NCBI RefSeq assembly: GCF_015690355.1
Contig: NZ_JADPRT010000017.1
Span: 83,807-147,806 of the forward strand
Direction: 5' to 3'
Source: Streptacidiphilus fuscans
GTDB taxonomy: Bacteria; Actinomycetota; Actinomycetes; Streptomycetales; Streptomycetaceae
DNA length: 64,000 bases
Shown here one piece after another: positions 7,424-15,700 of the stretch (position 1 is its first letter; each line of letters opens with the position of its first letter). Position numbers and translations under genes: made by a program. The notes beneath the pieces are model-generated. The model did no database searches. It was not told the origin of the DNA and was given only the letters and a program-made list of their open reading frames with translations.

Positions 7424-9700
7424 CTATCGGCCGATCACGCCACGAACCCCCTCGGTCTCCGTGCCCCAGGCCTCCTCGTCCTCGGTCAGCCAGGTCGTCC
7501 GCTGCCGGTCCTGGCCGCTCGGGTTGCCGATGCCGCCGCCGAGCCCGCCCATGCCGCCCATGCCCATGCCGCCCATCGACTGCGTCATCGGCATCTCCCC
7601 GGCCGCCGAGGCGTCCCCGCTGGCCGCCGCCAGCGCCGCCTGGGCGGTCTGGTCGGTGTTGAGCCCGAGGCCCTTCTCGGCGAGGTTCTGCTCGTTGACA
7701 CCGCTCTGGTAGTTGCCGCCTCCGACCGTGGTGACGGACTGGGACAGGCCCGTGGACTCCGTACTCGCCGCGGTTCCCGTCACCGCCCCGGCTCCCGCTC
7801 CCGCTCCCGTGGCCGGTCCCGACGAGGTCGTGGGCGGCCCGCCGGCGCCGAATCCGCTGGACGCGAAGGGCGGCGGCGCGAGCGGCAGCGCGTGCTGCTC
7901 GTCGGCGAGCAGCTGGGTCTGCTGCGAGACCGGGTTGCCGCCGGAGTCCAGGACGGTGCCGTCAGCGGCGAGGGTGCTGCCGTGGCTGAGGATCACCTTG
8001 TTGCCGTTGCTGTCCGTCACCAGCTTGCCGTCCGGGGCGGTGACCGTGCCGTCGGCGTTGATGTGGGAGCCGGGCGGCACCTTCATCGGGGTGTTGAAGC
8101 CGATCCCGCCGAACGGGTTCGGCGAGGAGCCGACCTTGGAGCCGGGCGGCGCGAAGTACGGCTGGCCGCCGACCAGGACGGGCTCCCCGTTCGGCCCGAT
8201 CAGCTCACCGTTCTTCCCGATCGTGGAGCCGGCCGGAACCATGATCGGGATGCCGTTGCGGTCCGACAGCGGCTGTCCGTCGGCGCCCAGCAGCGGCGCC
8301 ATCCCGCCGTTGCCGGACGAGTTGCCGGTGCTGGACGAGGAGGACGTCGACGTGCTGGTGGACGTGGTCAGGAACGGCGGCGGGGTGACGCCGGTGTTGG
8401 GGTTCCCGTTCGTTCCGGGCATGTTGGGCGAGGCGTTGCCGTTCCCGCCGTTGGTCGCCGGACCCGAGGTGACGGTGGTGTTGCCGTTGCCGCCCGCGTT
8501 CGCGTTGCCGTTGGCGTTCGCGTTCAGGTTCGCGTTGGCATTGGCGTTCGCGTTCGCGTTGAGGTTGGCGTTCAGATTGCCGGTGTCGGTGATGCCCGGA
8601 AGGTTGTTGGGCGGCAGCGTGAACGCCGACGGGATCGCGTCGGTCAGCTGGTTGAGGGCGTTGGCGTACGTCCCCATCGCGTTGTTCGCCGTCGGGTCGA
8701 GCAGCCGGGTGATGCTGTCCAGCCACTTGTTCCACGCGCCCTGCTTCAGGTTGTTCCAGAAGTCCGCATGCCCGGAGTCGGGTTGCGGGTTCGAGGCGAA
8801 GAGGCCGGGGGTGTAGTACGAGCCACTGTCCGGGTGGTCGACGACGACGCCGTACGGGGTGTTCACGGTGATCAGCGAGGGCTGGTAGTGGTCCTGGCTG
8901 CCGAAGACCCCGGTGGCGCTCGCCCCCGCCATGCCGCCGTCGACGGAGATCGCCCAGGCGAGGCAGTTCAGCGGGTTGGAGTAGGTGTCCGCGCGCCAGT
9001 TCCAGTACGCCGTGTAGAGCTGGGAGTTGGTCTGGCCGAGCAGCTGGCGCACGGAGTCGAGCGCGGGCGCGAGGTTGTGCTGGTCCAGCTGCGTCTGAAG
9101 GCTGTTGAAGTCGTTGATCAGCATGTCGAGCACCACACGGAACTCGTTGGCGGCGCTCCCCTGCCAGTCGCTGGTCGGATCGCCGACGGTGTCACGCCAG
9201 CTGTTGAGTGACTGCTGCCAGCCGCTCATCGCGACGTCGAGGTCGCGGATCAGCTGCGAGGCCGCGTCGAAGCTCCACACGCTCGTCGTGTTGTTCTGGC
9301 TGGGGCCGTAGAGCAGCTCCTGCCAGGTGGTGGCGGGCTGGGTGATGAAGCCGTCGTACGGGCTGCCGGTGGTGAACGCCGCCTGGTTGGCCTTGAAGCC
9401 GATCCAGGTGGTGTAGACGATGCCGGAGCCGCTGGAGTCGTTCACCTTGCCGCTCAGCGTGGTCGAGTTGTAGAAGCCCCCGCCGGTGTCGAAACTGACG
9501 GACCAGTAGAAGTCGAAGAGGCTGCTCAGGTCCTGGTTGTTCGTCCAGACGTAGCGCTCGGACGGCGTGAACCACGGATAGCCGCCGTTGCCGCTGGAGT
9601 CGGTGCCGTCGGCGGCGACGGTGGCCCGCTGGGTGATGGATGGGAACTCCTTCGTGTCGGCGAAGGTCGCCAAGGCGTTCTCCCATGACATTGCCGCCAC
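7424..9700 (-). CDS. Asn-rich T7SS-associated protein with internal W-x-G motif (paralog 2)
   Basis: 758 residues. GTG start at 9700 has AGGAG five bases upstream; the in-frame ATG three codons later is worse placed. The layout equals its neighbour at 5104-7356. The N-terminal domain has VGDPTSDWQGSAANEF (W179-x-G181), followed by an Asn/Ala linker (NANANANANLNAN type). Then come Ser/Thr-rich and DG/NG repeat segments (PAGSTIGKNGELIGPNG). The terminal RTTWLTEDEEAWGT ... GVIGR matches the paralog. A tandem duplication is evident: 36 bases around the W-x-G codons are identical in both genes. Function is unknown; it is probably a T7SS cargo or structural component given the flanking WXG100 genes. 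Confidence 0.85.
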   Translation of the reverse strand: MAAMSWENALATFADTKEFPSITQRATVAADGTDSSGNGGYPWFTPSERYVWTNNQDLSSLFDFYWSVSFDTGGGFYNSTTLSGKVNDSSGSGIVYTTWIGFKANQAAFTTGSPYDGFITQPATTWQELLYGPSQNNTTSVWSFDAASQLIRDLDVAMSGWQQSLNSWRDTVGDPTSDWQGSAANEFRVVLDMLINDFNSLQTQLDQHNLAPALDSVRQLLGQTNSQLYTAYWNWRADTYSNPLNCLAWAISVDGGMAGASATGVFGSQDHYQPSLITVNTPYGVVVDHPDSGSYYTPGLFASNPQPDSGHADFWNNLKQGAWNKWLDSITRLLDPTANNAMGTYANALNQLTDAIPSAFTLPPNNLPGITDTGNLNANLNANANANANANLNANANGNANAGGNGNTTVTSGPATNGGNGNASPNMPGTNGNPNTGVTPPPFLTTSTSTSTSSSSSTGNSSGNGGMAPLLGADGQPLSDRNGIPIMVPAGSTIGKNGELIGPNGEPVLVGGQPYFAPPGSKVGSSPNPFGGIGFNTPMKVPPGSHINADGTVTAPDGKLVTDSNGNKVILSHGSTLAADGTVLDSGGNPVSQQTQLLADEQHALPLAPPPFASSGFGAGGPPTTSSGPATGAGAGAGAVTGTAASTESTGLSQSVTTVGGGNYQSGVNEQNLAEKGLGLNTDQTAQAALAAASGDASAAGEMPMTQSMGGMGMGGMGGLGGGIGNPSGQDRQRTTWLTEDEEAWGTETEGVRGVIGR

Positions 9701-9779
9701 GGTTTCTCCTGAGTGAGGACGAGGCCCGGCCGCGGATCGGCCGGGCCTGCGGTGATCGGCGCCGCAGCGACGATCGGTG

Positions 9780-10124
9780 TCAGCCGGTGACGGGCGGCGG
9801 GGTGAGGTTGGGGTTCGTCCCCGTGCTCGCTCCCGGCATCACGTCGCCGAGGATCAGCCAGATGTCCGCAGCCGTCAGGCTGTCGGTGTCGGCGTTGTGC
9901 AGGACGGTCTGGGCCCGCTGCAGGTCCAGCGACGTGTTCTCGACACGCGTCTGGATGGTCCCGATCTGGGTGAGCAGGGCGGTGCAGAAGCCCTTCCACT
10001 TCTGCTGGAGGTCCCCGGCAGGAGTGAAGTAGGCGGAGTTGCCGGGCATGAGCAGCGAGTACCTGCCCGGCCCACCACGGCCGTCGGTGGGCGAGGAGTT
10101 GCCCGGGTTGGTGTTGTTGGCCAC
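9780..10124 (-). CDS. Small unknown T7SS-locus protein
   Basis: 114 residues from GTG 10124, chosen because GGAGG lies nine bases upstream; GTG 10130 overlaps the previous stop (GTGA) but would leave only three bases to the same site. The centre (DLQQKWKGFCTALLTQIGTIQTRVENTSLDLQRAQTVL, residues ~42-80 written in parts) is predicted helical and contains W-K-G-F, reminiscent of a WXG100 turn. The C-terminus is Pro/Thr-rich. It lies between the Asn-rich paralog and another small gene in a minus-strand operon. It may be a divergent WXG-type partner; no family is recognised. Confidence 0.65.
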   Translation of the reverse strand: MANNTNPGNSSPTDGRGGPGRYSLLMPGNSAYFTPAGDLQQKWKGFCTALLTQIGTIQTRVENTSLDLQRAQTVLHNADTDSLTAADIWLILGDVMPGASTGTNPNLTPPPVTG

Positions 10125-10126
10125 GG

Positions 10127-10348
10127 TCACCCACCTCCCTGCGGGGGGTTGGTCGTGCTGGCGCCGCCCGGTCCCTCGGAGAACTCCTTGACCCGGTCGA
10201 TCAGGTAGGTCCCGTTGTTCGTCGAGCTACCGGTCAGATCGTGGTAGAGGTCGTTGAGGTGAGGGACCATGAACTCGCTGAACCAGGCGTCGGTGACCTT
10301 GGTGACGCCCGTACTGCCGGTGTCCATGATCGGGTTCTTCGTGCTCAC
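10127..10348 (-). CDS. Small unknown T7SS-locus protein
   Basis: 73 residues. The N-terminus is polar (MSTKNPIMDTG). The middle WFSEFMVPHLNDLYHDL could be amphipathic helix, and the end is Gly/Pro/Asn-rich. The stop overlaps an alternative GTG of the next gene, and it starts 18 bases after the stop of the WXG100-like gene at 10366, so all are probably one transcript. No family recognised. Confidence 0.6.
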   Translation of the reverse strand: MSTKNPIMDTGSTGVTKVTDAWFSEFMVPHLNDLYHDLTGSSTNNGTYLIDRVKEFSEGPGGASTTNPPQGGG

Positions 10349-10365
10349 TGCCGCTCGCCTCCCCG

Positions 10366-10662
10366 CTAGTGGGCGAAGGCGCGGGTGGCGGCGGCGTCGC
10401 CCTCGTGCAGGGCGTCGGCGATGTGCTGCAGGGCCGCCGAGCCGGAGGTCAGGTCCGAGGTCAGCTGGTCGTGGCTGCGCTGGAGCAGCGCGGAGAAGTC
10501 GTCGAACGGCTGCTTGTACGGACCCTGGAAGGTCTCGGTGTGCGCGGCGAGCTGCTGGATCAGCCAGCTCATGTCGTCCTCCATCGCGTGCGCGGCGGAG
10601 CTGTACTTGCTGATGTCGTTCTCGATCTCCTCATAGCGGATGAGGAGGTTCTGGTCGGCCAT
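10366..10662 (-). CDS. WXG100-family-like secreted protein
   Basis: 98 residues, the typical size of EsxA/EsxB proteins. Two long helices are separated at HTETFQGPYKQPF, where F-Q-G stands in the place of W-x-G. No signal peptide, as expected for T7SS substrates. A second family member is encoded 126 bases upstream (10789-11118), giving the usual adjacent pair that may form a heterodimer recognised by EccC. The C-terminal YxxxD/E export signal is not obvious. The call rests on size, helical layout and neighbours. Confidence 0.75.
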   Translation of the reverse strand: MADQNLLIRYEEIENDISKYSSAAHAMEDDMSWLIQQLAAHTETFQGPYKQPFDDFSALLQRSHDQLTSDLTSGSAALQHIADALHEGDAAATRAFAH

Positions 10663-10710
10663 GTCTCTGGGTCCCTTCCCGTGGTCGGTTCTGCTGCGTG
10701 GTGCTGCGCG

Positions 10711-10783
10711 CCCTGCGTGCGAGCCCTGCGTGCGAGCCCGGCGTGCGGGCCCTGCGTGCGGGCCCGGCGTGCGGGCCCGGCGC
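10711..10783. repeat. 13-base tandem repeat between two WXG100-like genes
   Basis: Five full copies of CCC(T/G)GCGTGCG(A/G)G and a partial sixth fill the 126-base gap between the genes at 10789 and 10662. Copy differences are confined to two positions. It may be a recent expansion; a role as attenuator or mRNA structure is speculative. Confidence 0.75.
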
Positions 10784-10788
10784 GCTGC

Positions 10789-11118
10789 TCAGCCGCCGAG
10801 GGTCTTGGTGATGAGGCTGTTGCTGCCCCAGTTGCCGCCGATCACCCCGGCCTCGTCCTCCGCCTGGTTGAGCACGGTGTCGGCGTGGACGGTCGCCTCC
10901 AGGAACGTCTGAAAGCCGTTCATGAGCGCGGTGTAGTTCGTGTTCCACTCCCGCATGGCGCCCGTGAAGTTGGTGCTGGCCAGGGACTGGAAGTTGGTCT
11001 CGACGTCCTGCGTGACCTGCTCGATGACCTGCGCGTGCGAGATCATCTGCGAGACGTGCTCCTGCAGGCCGTTGATGACCGACTGGACGTCCGCCTGGTT
11101 CTTCTGTGAGGTTGCCAC
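10789..11118 (-). CDS. WXG100-family-like secreted protein
   Basis: 109 residues from GTG 11118, which has a GGGAG site and begins VATSQKNQADVQ; an ATG farther upstream lacks one. A long helix up to residue ~50 is followed by STNFTGAMREWNTNYTALM, a helix-turn-helix break in the position of W-x-G (F-T-G here). The C-terminal NQAEDEAGVIGG tail could hold an export signal. With its downstream partner at 10366-10662 it probably forms the EsxA/EsxB-like pair of this system. It lies immediately downstream of eccD on the same strand. Confidence 0.8.
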   Translation of the reverse strand: MATSQKNQADVQSVINGLQEHVSQMISHAQVIEQVTQDVETNFQSLASTNFTGAMREWNTNYTALMNGFQTFLEATVHADTVLNQAEDEAGVIGGNWGSNSLITKTLGG

Positions 11119-11190
11119 TCTCGCTCCCGTCTCGATGAAGAGAACCGGTCCGGTCTCACTGGTCTCCACGGACCGCCGGGAGCCCCGGGT

Positions 11191-12609
11191 TCACCCTCCG
11201 GCGATCGCCCACGCCGCAAGTGCCAGGAGCCCGACGACCGTTGCCAGGCGCAGCGCCTGGACGACGCGCGGCCACAGCGCGGGGGTCTGCCTGCCCGCGA
11301 CGCGCCAGGCCACCGGCAACAGCAGCGCGCCGAGCACGAGCAGTCCCCCGAGCAGGCCGAGCCGCACGGTGGCGGAGTGCCTGACGGCCTCGTGTGCGAC
11401 GAGCAGCGCCGTTCCGTATGCGCCGGCCAGCAGCAACGCGAGTCGTTGCCAGGCGTTGTCGGTGGTGAGCGCGTGCAGCACGACGAGCAGGCTCAGCGCC
11501 GCGGCGAAGGAGTGCGGCGGGGTGCCCTTGGTCGCAGCCAGGACGGTCAGGCAGGCGGCCGCACCCAGTGCGGCGGCGATCCGGAACGCCGACCGGTAGC
11601 GGTCGTTCACCGCGTCGAGGTCGGCCTCGACGTCGTCCGGCTCGGCCTCCTGCCCGGGCACGCCGCGCCGCAGCGCCGCGACGTTCCGGTGGGACAGCCA
11701 CGACGCGAGCCAGGGCACGAGGGCGGCGAGCGCCACCGTGACCAGGGCGGCGACCAGGGCCGCGTCCGCCGTGGACAGGCCGGACAGGAGGGAGGCCCCG
11801 CCCGCCACGCCCACCAGGGCGAGCAGCACGGCCCCGAGGAAGAGCGGCGCGTCGCAACCGACCGCGGCGAGCGCCAGCAGCGCCGCGCAGAGCCCGGCCG
11901 CGCCGCCCGTCAGCAGTTCCATGCCGTGGTGCGCGGCGAGGTGCGCGCGGCCCGTCGCACCCGTCGGCGCCAGCACACCGGCCAGCGCCAGGTAGGGCAC
12001 CGCCGTCGCGCCGAGCGCGACCCCGGCCACCGCGTCGCCCACGGCACGAGCGGCGCTGACCGCGCCGAAGAGCAGGAGGACGCCGACGGCCGCGGCGGCC
12101 GTCAGCCGCAGCGGATGCGCACCCGGCAGAGCCAGCAGCGCCCACCCCACGGCCAGAGCCAGAAGGCCCGAGCCCAGGGCGAAATGGTGCGTCAGCGCGG
12201 GACGCCAGCTGTCCCCTTGCTCCTCCACGCCGGTCTTGACCGCGTCGACCATGTCGTCGAAGTGCACCGCGGGGAACTCCGCCCGTCGCGGGCAGAGCTC
12301 CAACTCGTCGCCGTCGCGCAGCTCCAGCTCCGACAGCGGGCACTCCTCGTCCAGGGCGGTGCCGTCGGCCCGGCGCAGGACCCACCCGCCGTGCTCGATG
12401 CCCTTCTCCTCCAGCTCGGCTCCCCCGGCGTAGCCGAGCACGACCGGCAGCAGCTCGGCCGGCCGCAGATCCGCGGGCACGACGAGCTCGAAGCCGGATT
12501 CCGGCGTCCGGAACCTCAACCGGCGGTACCCGACGATCACTTCACTCGCGACACTCCCGACCACGCTGGCCACCCCTTCGGTTCCTTCGGCGCACACCTC
12601 GACGCTCAC
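11191..12609 (-). CDS. eccD: EccD-like T7SS membrane channel protein (copy 1)
   Basis: 472 residues. Residues ~22-110 (YRRLRFRTPESGFELVVPADLR ... ELELRDGDELEL) form the ubiquitin-like cytosolic domain of EccD. From ~140 on there are about eleven hydrophobic segments interrupted by one charged loop (~295-330), the EccD topology. EccD subunits form the membrane vestibule of the ESX complex. GTG start at 12609 sits back to back with eccC (126-base divergent gap) and upstream of the WXG100 genes. A second eccD lies at 26781-28184; together they may supply two non-identical EccD protomers. Confidence 0.93.
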   Translation of the reverse strand: MSVEVCAEGTEGVASVVGSVASEVIVGYRRLRFRTPESGFELVVPADLRPAELLPVVLGYAGGAELEEKGIEHGGWVLRRADGTALDEECPLSELELRDGDELELCPRRAEFPAVHFDDMVDAVKTGVEEQGDSWRPALTHHFALGSGLLALAVGWALLALPGAHPLRLTAAAAVGVLLLFGAVSAARAVGDAVAGVALGATAVPYLALAGVLAPTGATGRAHLAAHHGMELLTGGAAGLCAALLALAAVGCDAPLFLGAVLLALVGVAGGASLLSGLSTADAALVAALVTVALAALVPWLASWLSHRNVAALRRGVPGQEAEPDDVEADLDAVNDRYRSAFRIAAALGAAACLTVLAATKGTPPHSFAAALSLLVVLHALTTDNAWQRLALLLAGAYGTALLVAHEAVRHSATVRLGLLGGLLVLGALLLPVAWRVAGRQTPALWPRVVQALRLATVVGLLALAAWAIAGG

Positions 12610-12735
12610 GGCTCAACCGGACCAACGGGGGGCGGGATCAGGCAGGTTCAGCCGCGCCCGAACCCGGGGTGAACCGGAGCCGCCGCGCCGCCCGTGGACC
12701 AGAACGATGTCCACCCGCACGCGGAGGAGCCTGCG
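12610..12735. promoter_or_regulatory. Divergent eccD/eccC promoter region with GGTTCA/TGAACC inverted repeat
   Basis: Both secretion genes are transcribed away from this 126-base gap. GGTTCA (12645-12650) and TGAACC (12670-12675) form a 6-base inverted repeat with a 19-base spacer. GTTCA-type elements also occur as phased repeats at 31650-31674. No convincing -35/-10 pair is visible by eye. Confidence 0.4.
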
Positions 12736-15700
12736 TTGAGCGTTGTCCTGGTCAGTCGCACTCCGAGGCGCCCCGGCCCCGAGATGCCGGAAGGGGAGAT
12801 CCAGCTCCAGGAGCCGCCGCCGCTCCCGGAACCCCAGAGCGCCATGTCGAGCATGATGCAGATGGCGCCGATGGCACTCGGCTCGCTCTCGATGGTCTTC
12901 ATGTTCCTGCGCCCCGGCGGGTCCGGCGGCGCCATGTCGTGGGTGGCCATCGGCATGATGGGCCTGTCCGCGGTGGGCATGCTGGTGGTGTCGATGCTGC
13001 GCGGCGCGGGTGACCGCAAGCGTCAGCTCAAGGCGGAGCGCCGCGACTACCTGCGCTACCTGTCGCAGATGCGCAAGCAGGTGCGGAAGACCATCGCCAA
13101 GCAGCAGGAGGCGCAGGCCTGGCGCCACCCGGTCACCGACGAGCTCGCCGGGCTGGTGCGCACCACCCGGCTGTGGGAACGCCGCACCCAGCACCCCGAC
13201 TTCAGCGACGTCCGGATCGGCACCGGCCCGCAGCGGCTGGCCGCCAAGCTCGCACCGCTGGCCACCAAGCCCGTCGAGGACCTGGAGCCGCTGACCGCGC
13301 ACGCGCTGCGGCGCTTCATCCACGCCTACGGCACGCTGTCCGACCAGCCCATCGCCATCTACCTGCGCGGCTTCTCCCACCTCCTGATGCAGACCGACGA
13401 CGTGTACGCCGCCCGCGCGATGGTGCGGGCCATGGTCGCGCAGCTGTCGGTGTTCCACTCGCCCGAGGAGCTGCGGGTCGCGGTCGTCGCGGACGACGAG
13501 CGGCGTGAGGAGTGGGAGTGGGCCAAGTGGCTGCCCCACGCGCTGCATCCGACCGACACGGACGGCGCGGGCGCGGTGCGTCTGGTGGCGGGCTCGGTGC
13601 TGGAGGTCGAGCAGCTGCTCGGCGAGGAGTTCGGCAGCCGCCCGCCCTACGAGGCCGACGCCGTCCCGAACCGTGAGGAGCCGTTCACCGTCCTGATCGT
13701 GGACGGTCCCGTCGTCCCGGCGACCAGCCGGGCCGCACTGACCGGCTACCGCAACGCGATCCTCGTCGACCTCAGCGGCGGGCTGGAGTTCAAGCACGCC
13801 AAGTACACGCTGCGGCTGCGCATCCAGGACGGCACGCTCTCCATGGTGACGGCGGACCGCAACCGCAAGGACCAGGACACCGAACTCGGCCGCCCCGACG
13901 GCATGTCGCTCGCGGCGGTCAGCCGGCTGGCGGTGCTGATGGCCCCCTACCGGATCGGCGACTCGGCCGACACCAGCGAGCCGCTGGAGACCGACTTCGA
14001 CCTGACCGCCCTGCTCGGCATCCCGGACCTCTACGAGCACGACGTCGCCGCGCACTGGGCCAAGCGCACGCTGGCGACCAAGCTGCGGATCCCGATCGGC
14101 CTGCGCGCCGACGGCCAGCCGGTCGACCTGGACATCAAGGAGTCGGCGCAGGGCGGCATGGGCCCGCACGGGATGCTGATCGGCGCGACCGGCTCCGGCA
14201 AGTCGGAGCTGCTGCGCACCCTGGTGCTGGCGCTGGCGCTGACCCACTCCTCCGAGATGCTCAACTTCGTCCTGGTCGACTTCAAGGGCGGTGCCACCTT
14301 CCTCGGCCTGGACGGGCTGCCGCACACCTCCGCCGTCATCACCAACCTGGCCGACGAGGCGCACCTGGTCGACCGGATGCGCGACTCGCTGCACGGCGAG
14401 ATGGTCCGCCGTCAGGAGCTGCTGCGCGCGGCGGGCAACTACTCCTCGCTGCTGGAGTACGAGACCGCGCGCCTCGCCGGCGCTCCACTCGACCCGATGC
14501 CGAGCCTCTTCGTGGTGGTCGACGAGTTCTCCGAACTGCTGGCCGCGCACCGCGACTTCATGGAGCTGTTCGTGATGATCGGCCGCCTCGGCCGATCGCT
14601 CGGTGTGCACCTGCTGCTGGCCTCGCAGCGCCTGGACGAGGGCCGGATGACCGCGCTCGAGTCCCACCTCTCCTACCGGATCGGTCTGCGCACCTTCTCC
14701 GCCATGGAGAGCCGCGGCGTGCTCGGCGTCCCCGACGCCTACCACCTGCCCTCGCAGCCCGGCAACGGCTTCCTGCGCAGCGACATCTCCACGCTCAGCC
14801 GGTTCAAGGCCGCCTACGTCTCCGGCACCTACCAGCTCAAGCGCAAGGCCGCCCGACAGGCCGTGGTGGCCGGTCAGGTCGTGCGCTACGGGACCGACTA
14901 CGTGACCCCGCGCACCCTGCCCGCCGAGCTGCCGGAGGAGACCCCGGCCGCGACCGAGACGCGTTCGCTGCTGGAACTCGCCGCCGAGAAGCTCTACGAC
15001 GCCGGTCCGCCCGCGCACCGCGTCTGGCTCCCCCCGCTGGACGTGCCGCCGACCCTGGACGAGCTGCTCCCGCCGCTCACCCCGCACCCGCAGTACGGGC
15101 TCACCGTCGACAGCCCGAGCGAGCGCGGCACGCTCCGCGTCCCGGTGGGCGTCATCGACCGGCCGTTCCAGCAGCAGCGTGAGGTGATGTACGCGGACAT
15201 GTCCGGCGCGGGCGGCCACGTCGGCATCGCCGGCGCTCCGCAGAGCGGCAAGAGCAACGTGCTGCGCACCCTGATCACCGGCCTGGCGCTCACCCACACC
15301 GCGGCCGAAGTGCAGTTCTACTGCCTCGACTTCGGCGGCGGCACCATGTCCGCGCTGCGCGGCCTGCCGCACATCGCGGGCATCACCGGCCGCCACGACC
15401 CCGAGCGGGTGGTGCGCACCATCGCCGAGGTCAACAGCATCATCACCCGGCGCGAGCGCTCCTTCGCCGAGCGCGGCATCGACTCGATCACCGCGTTCCG
15501 CAAGCTCAAGGCCGCGGGCGAGCTCCCGGACGAACCCAACGGCGACGTCTTCCTGGTGATCGACGGCTGGAACACGGTCCGCCAGGAGTTCCCCGACCTG
15601 GTCCCGGTCCTGGCGCTGATCTCGCAGCGCGGCCTCAACTACGGCGTCCACCTGATGATCGCCACCAGCCGCTGGGGCGAGCTCTCCGGCGCGCTGCGCG

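Noticed and set aside
10711..10783. CRISPR array
   Set aside because: 13-base direct tandem units without spacers.
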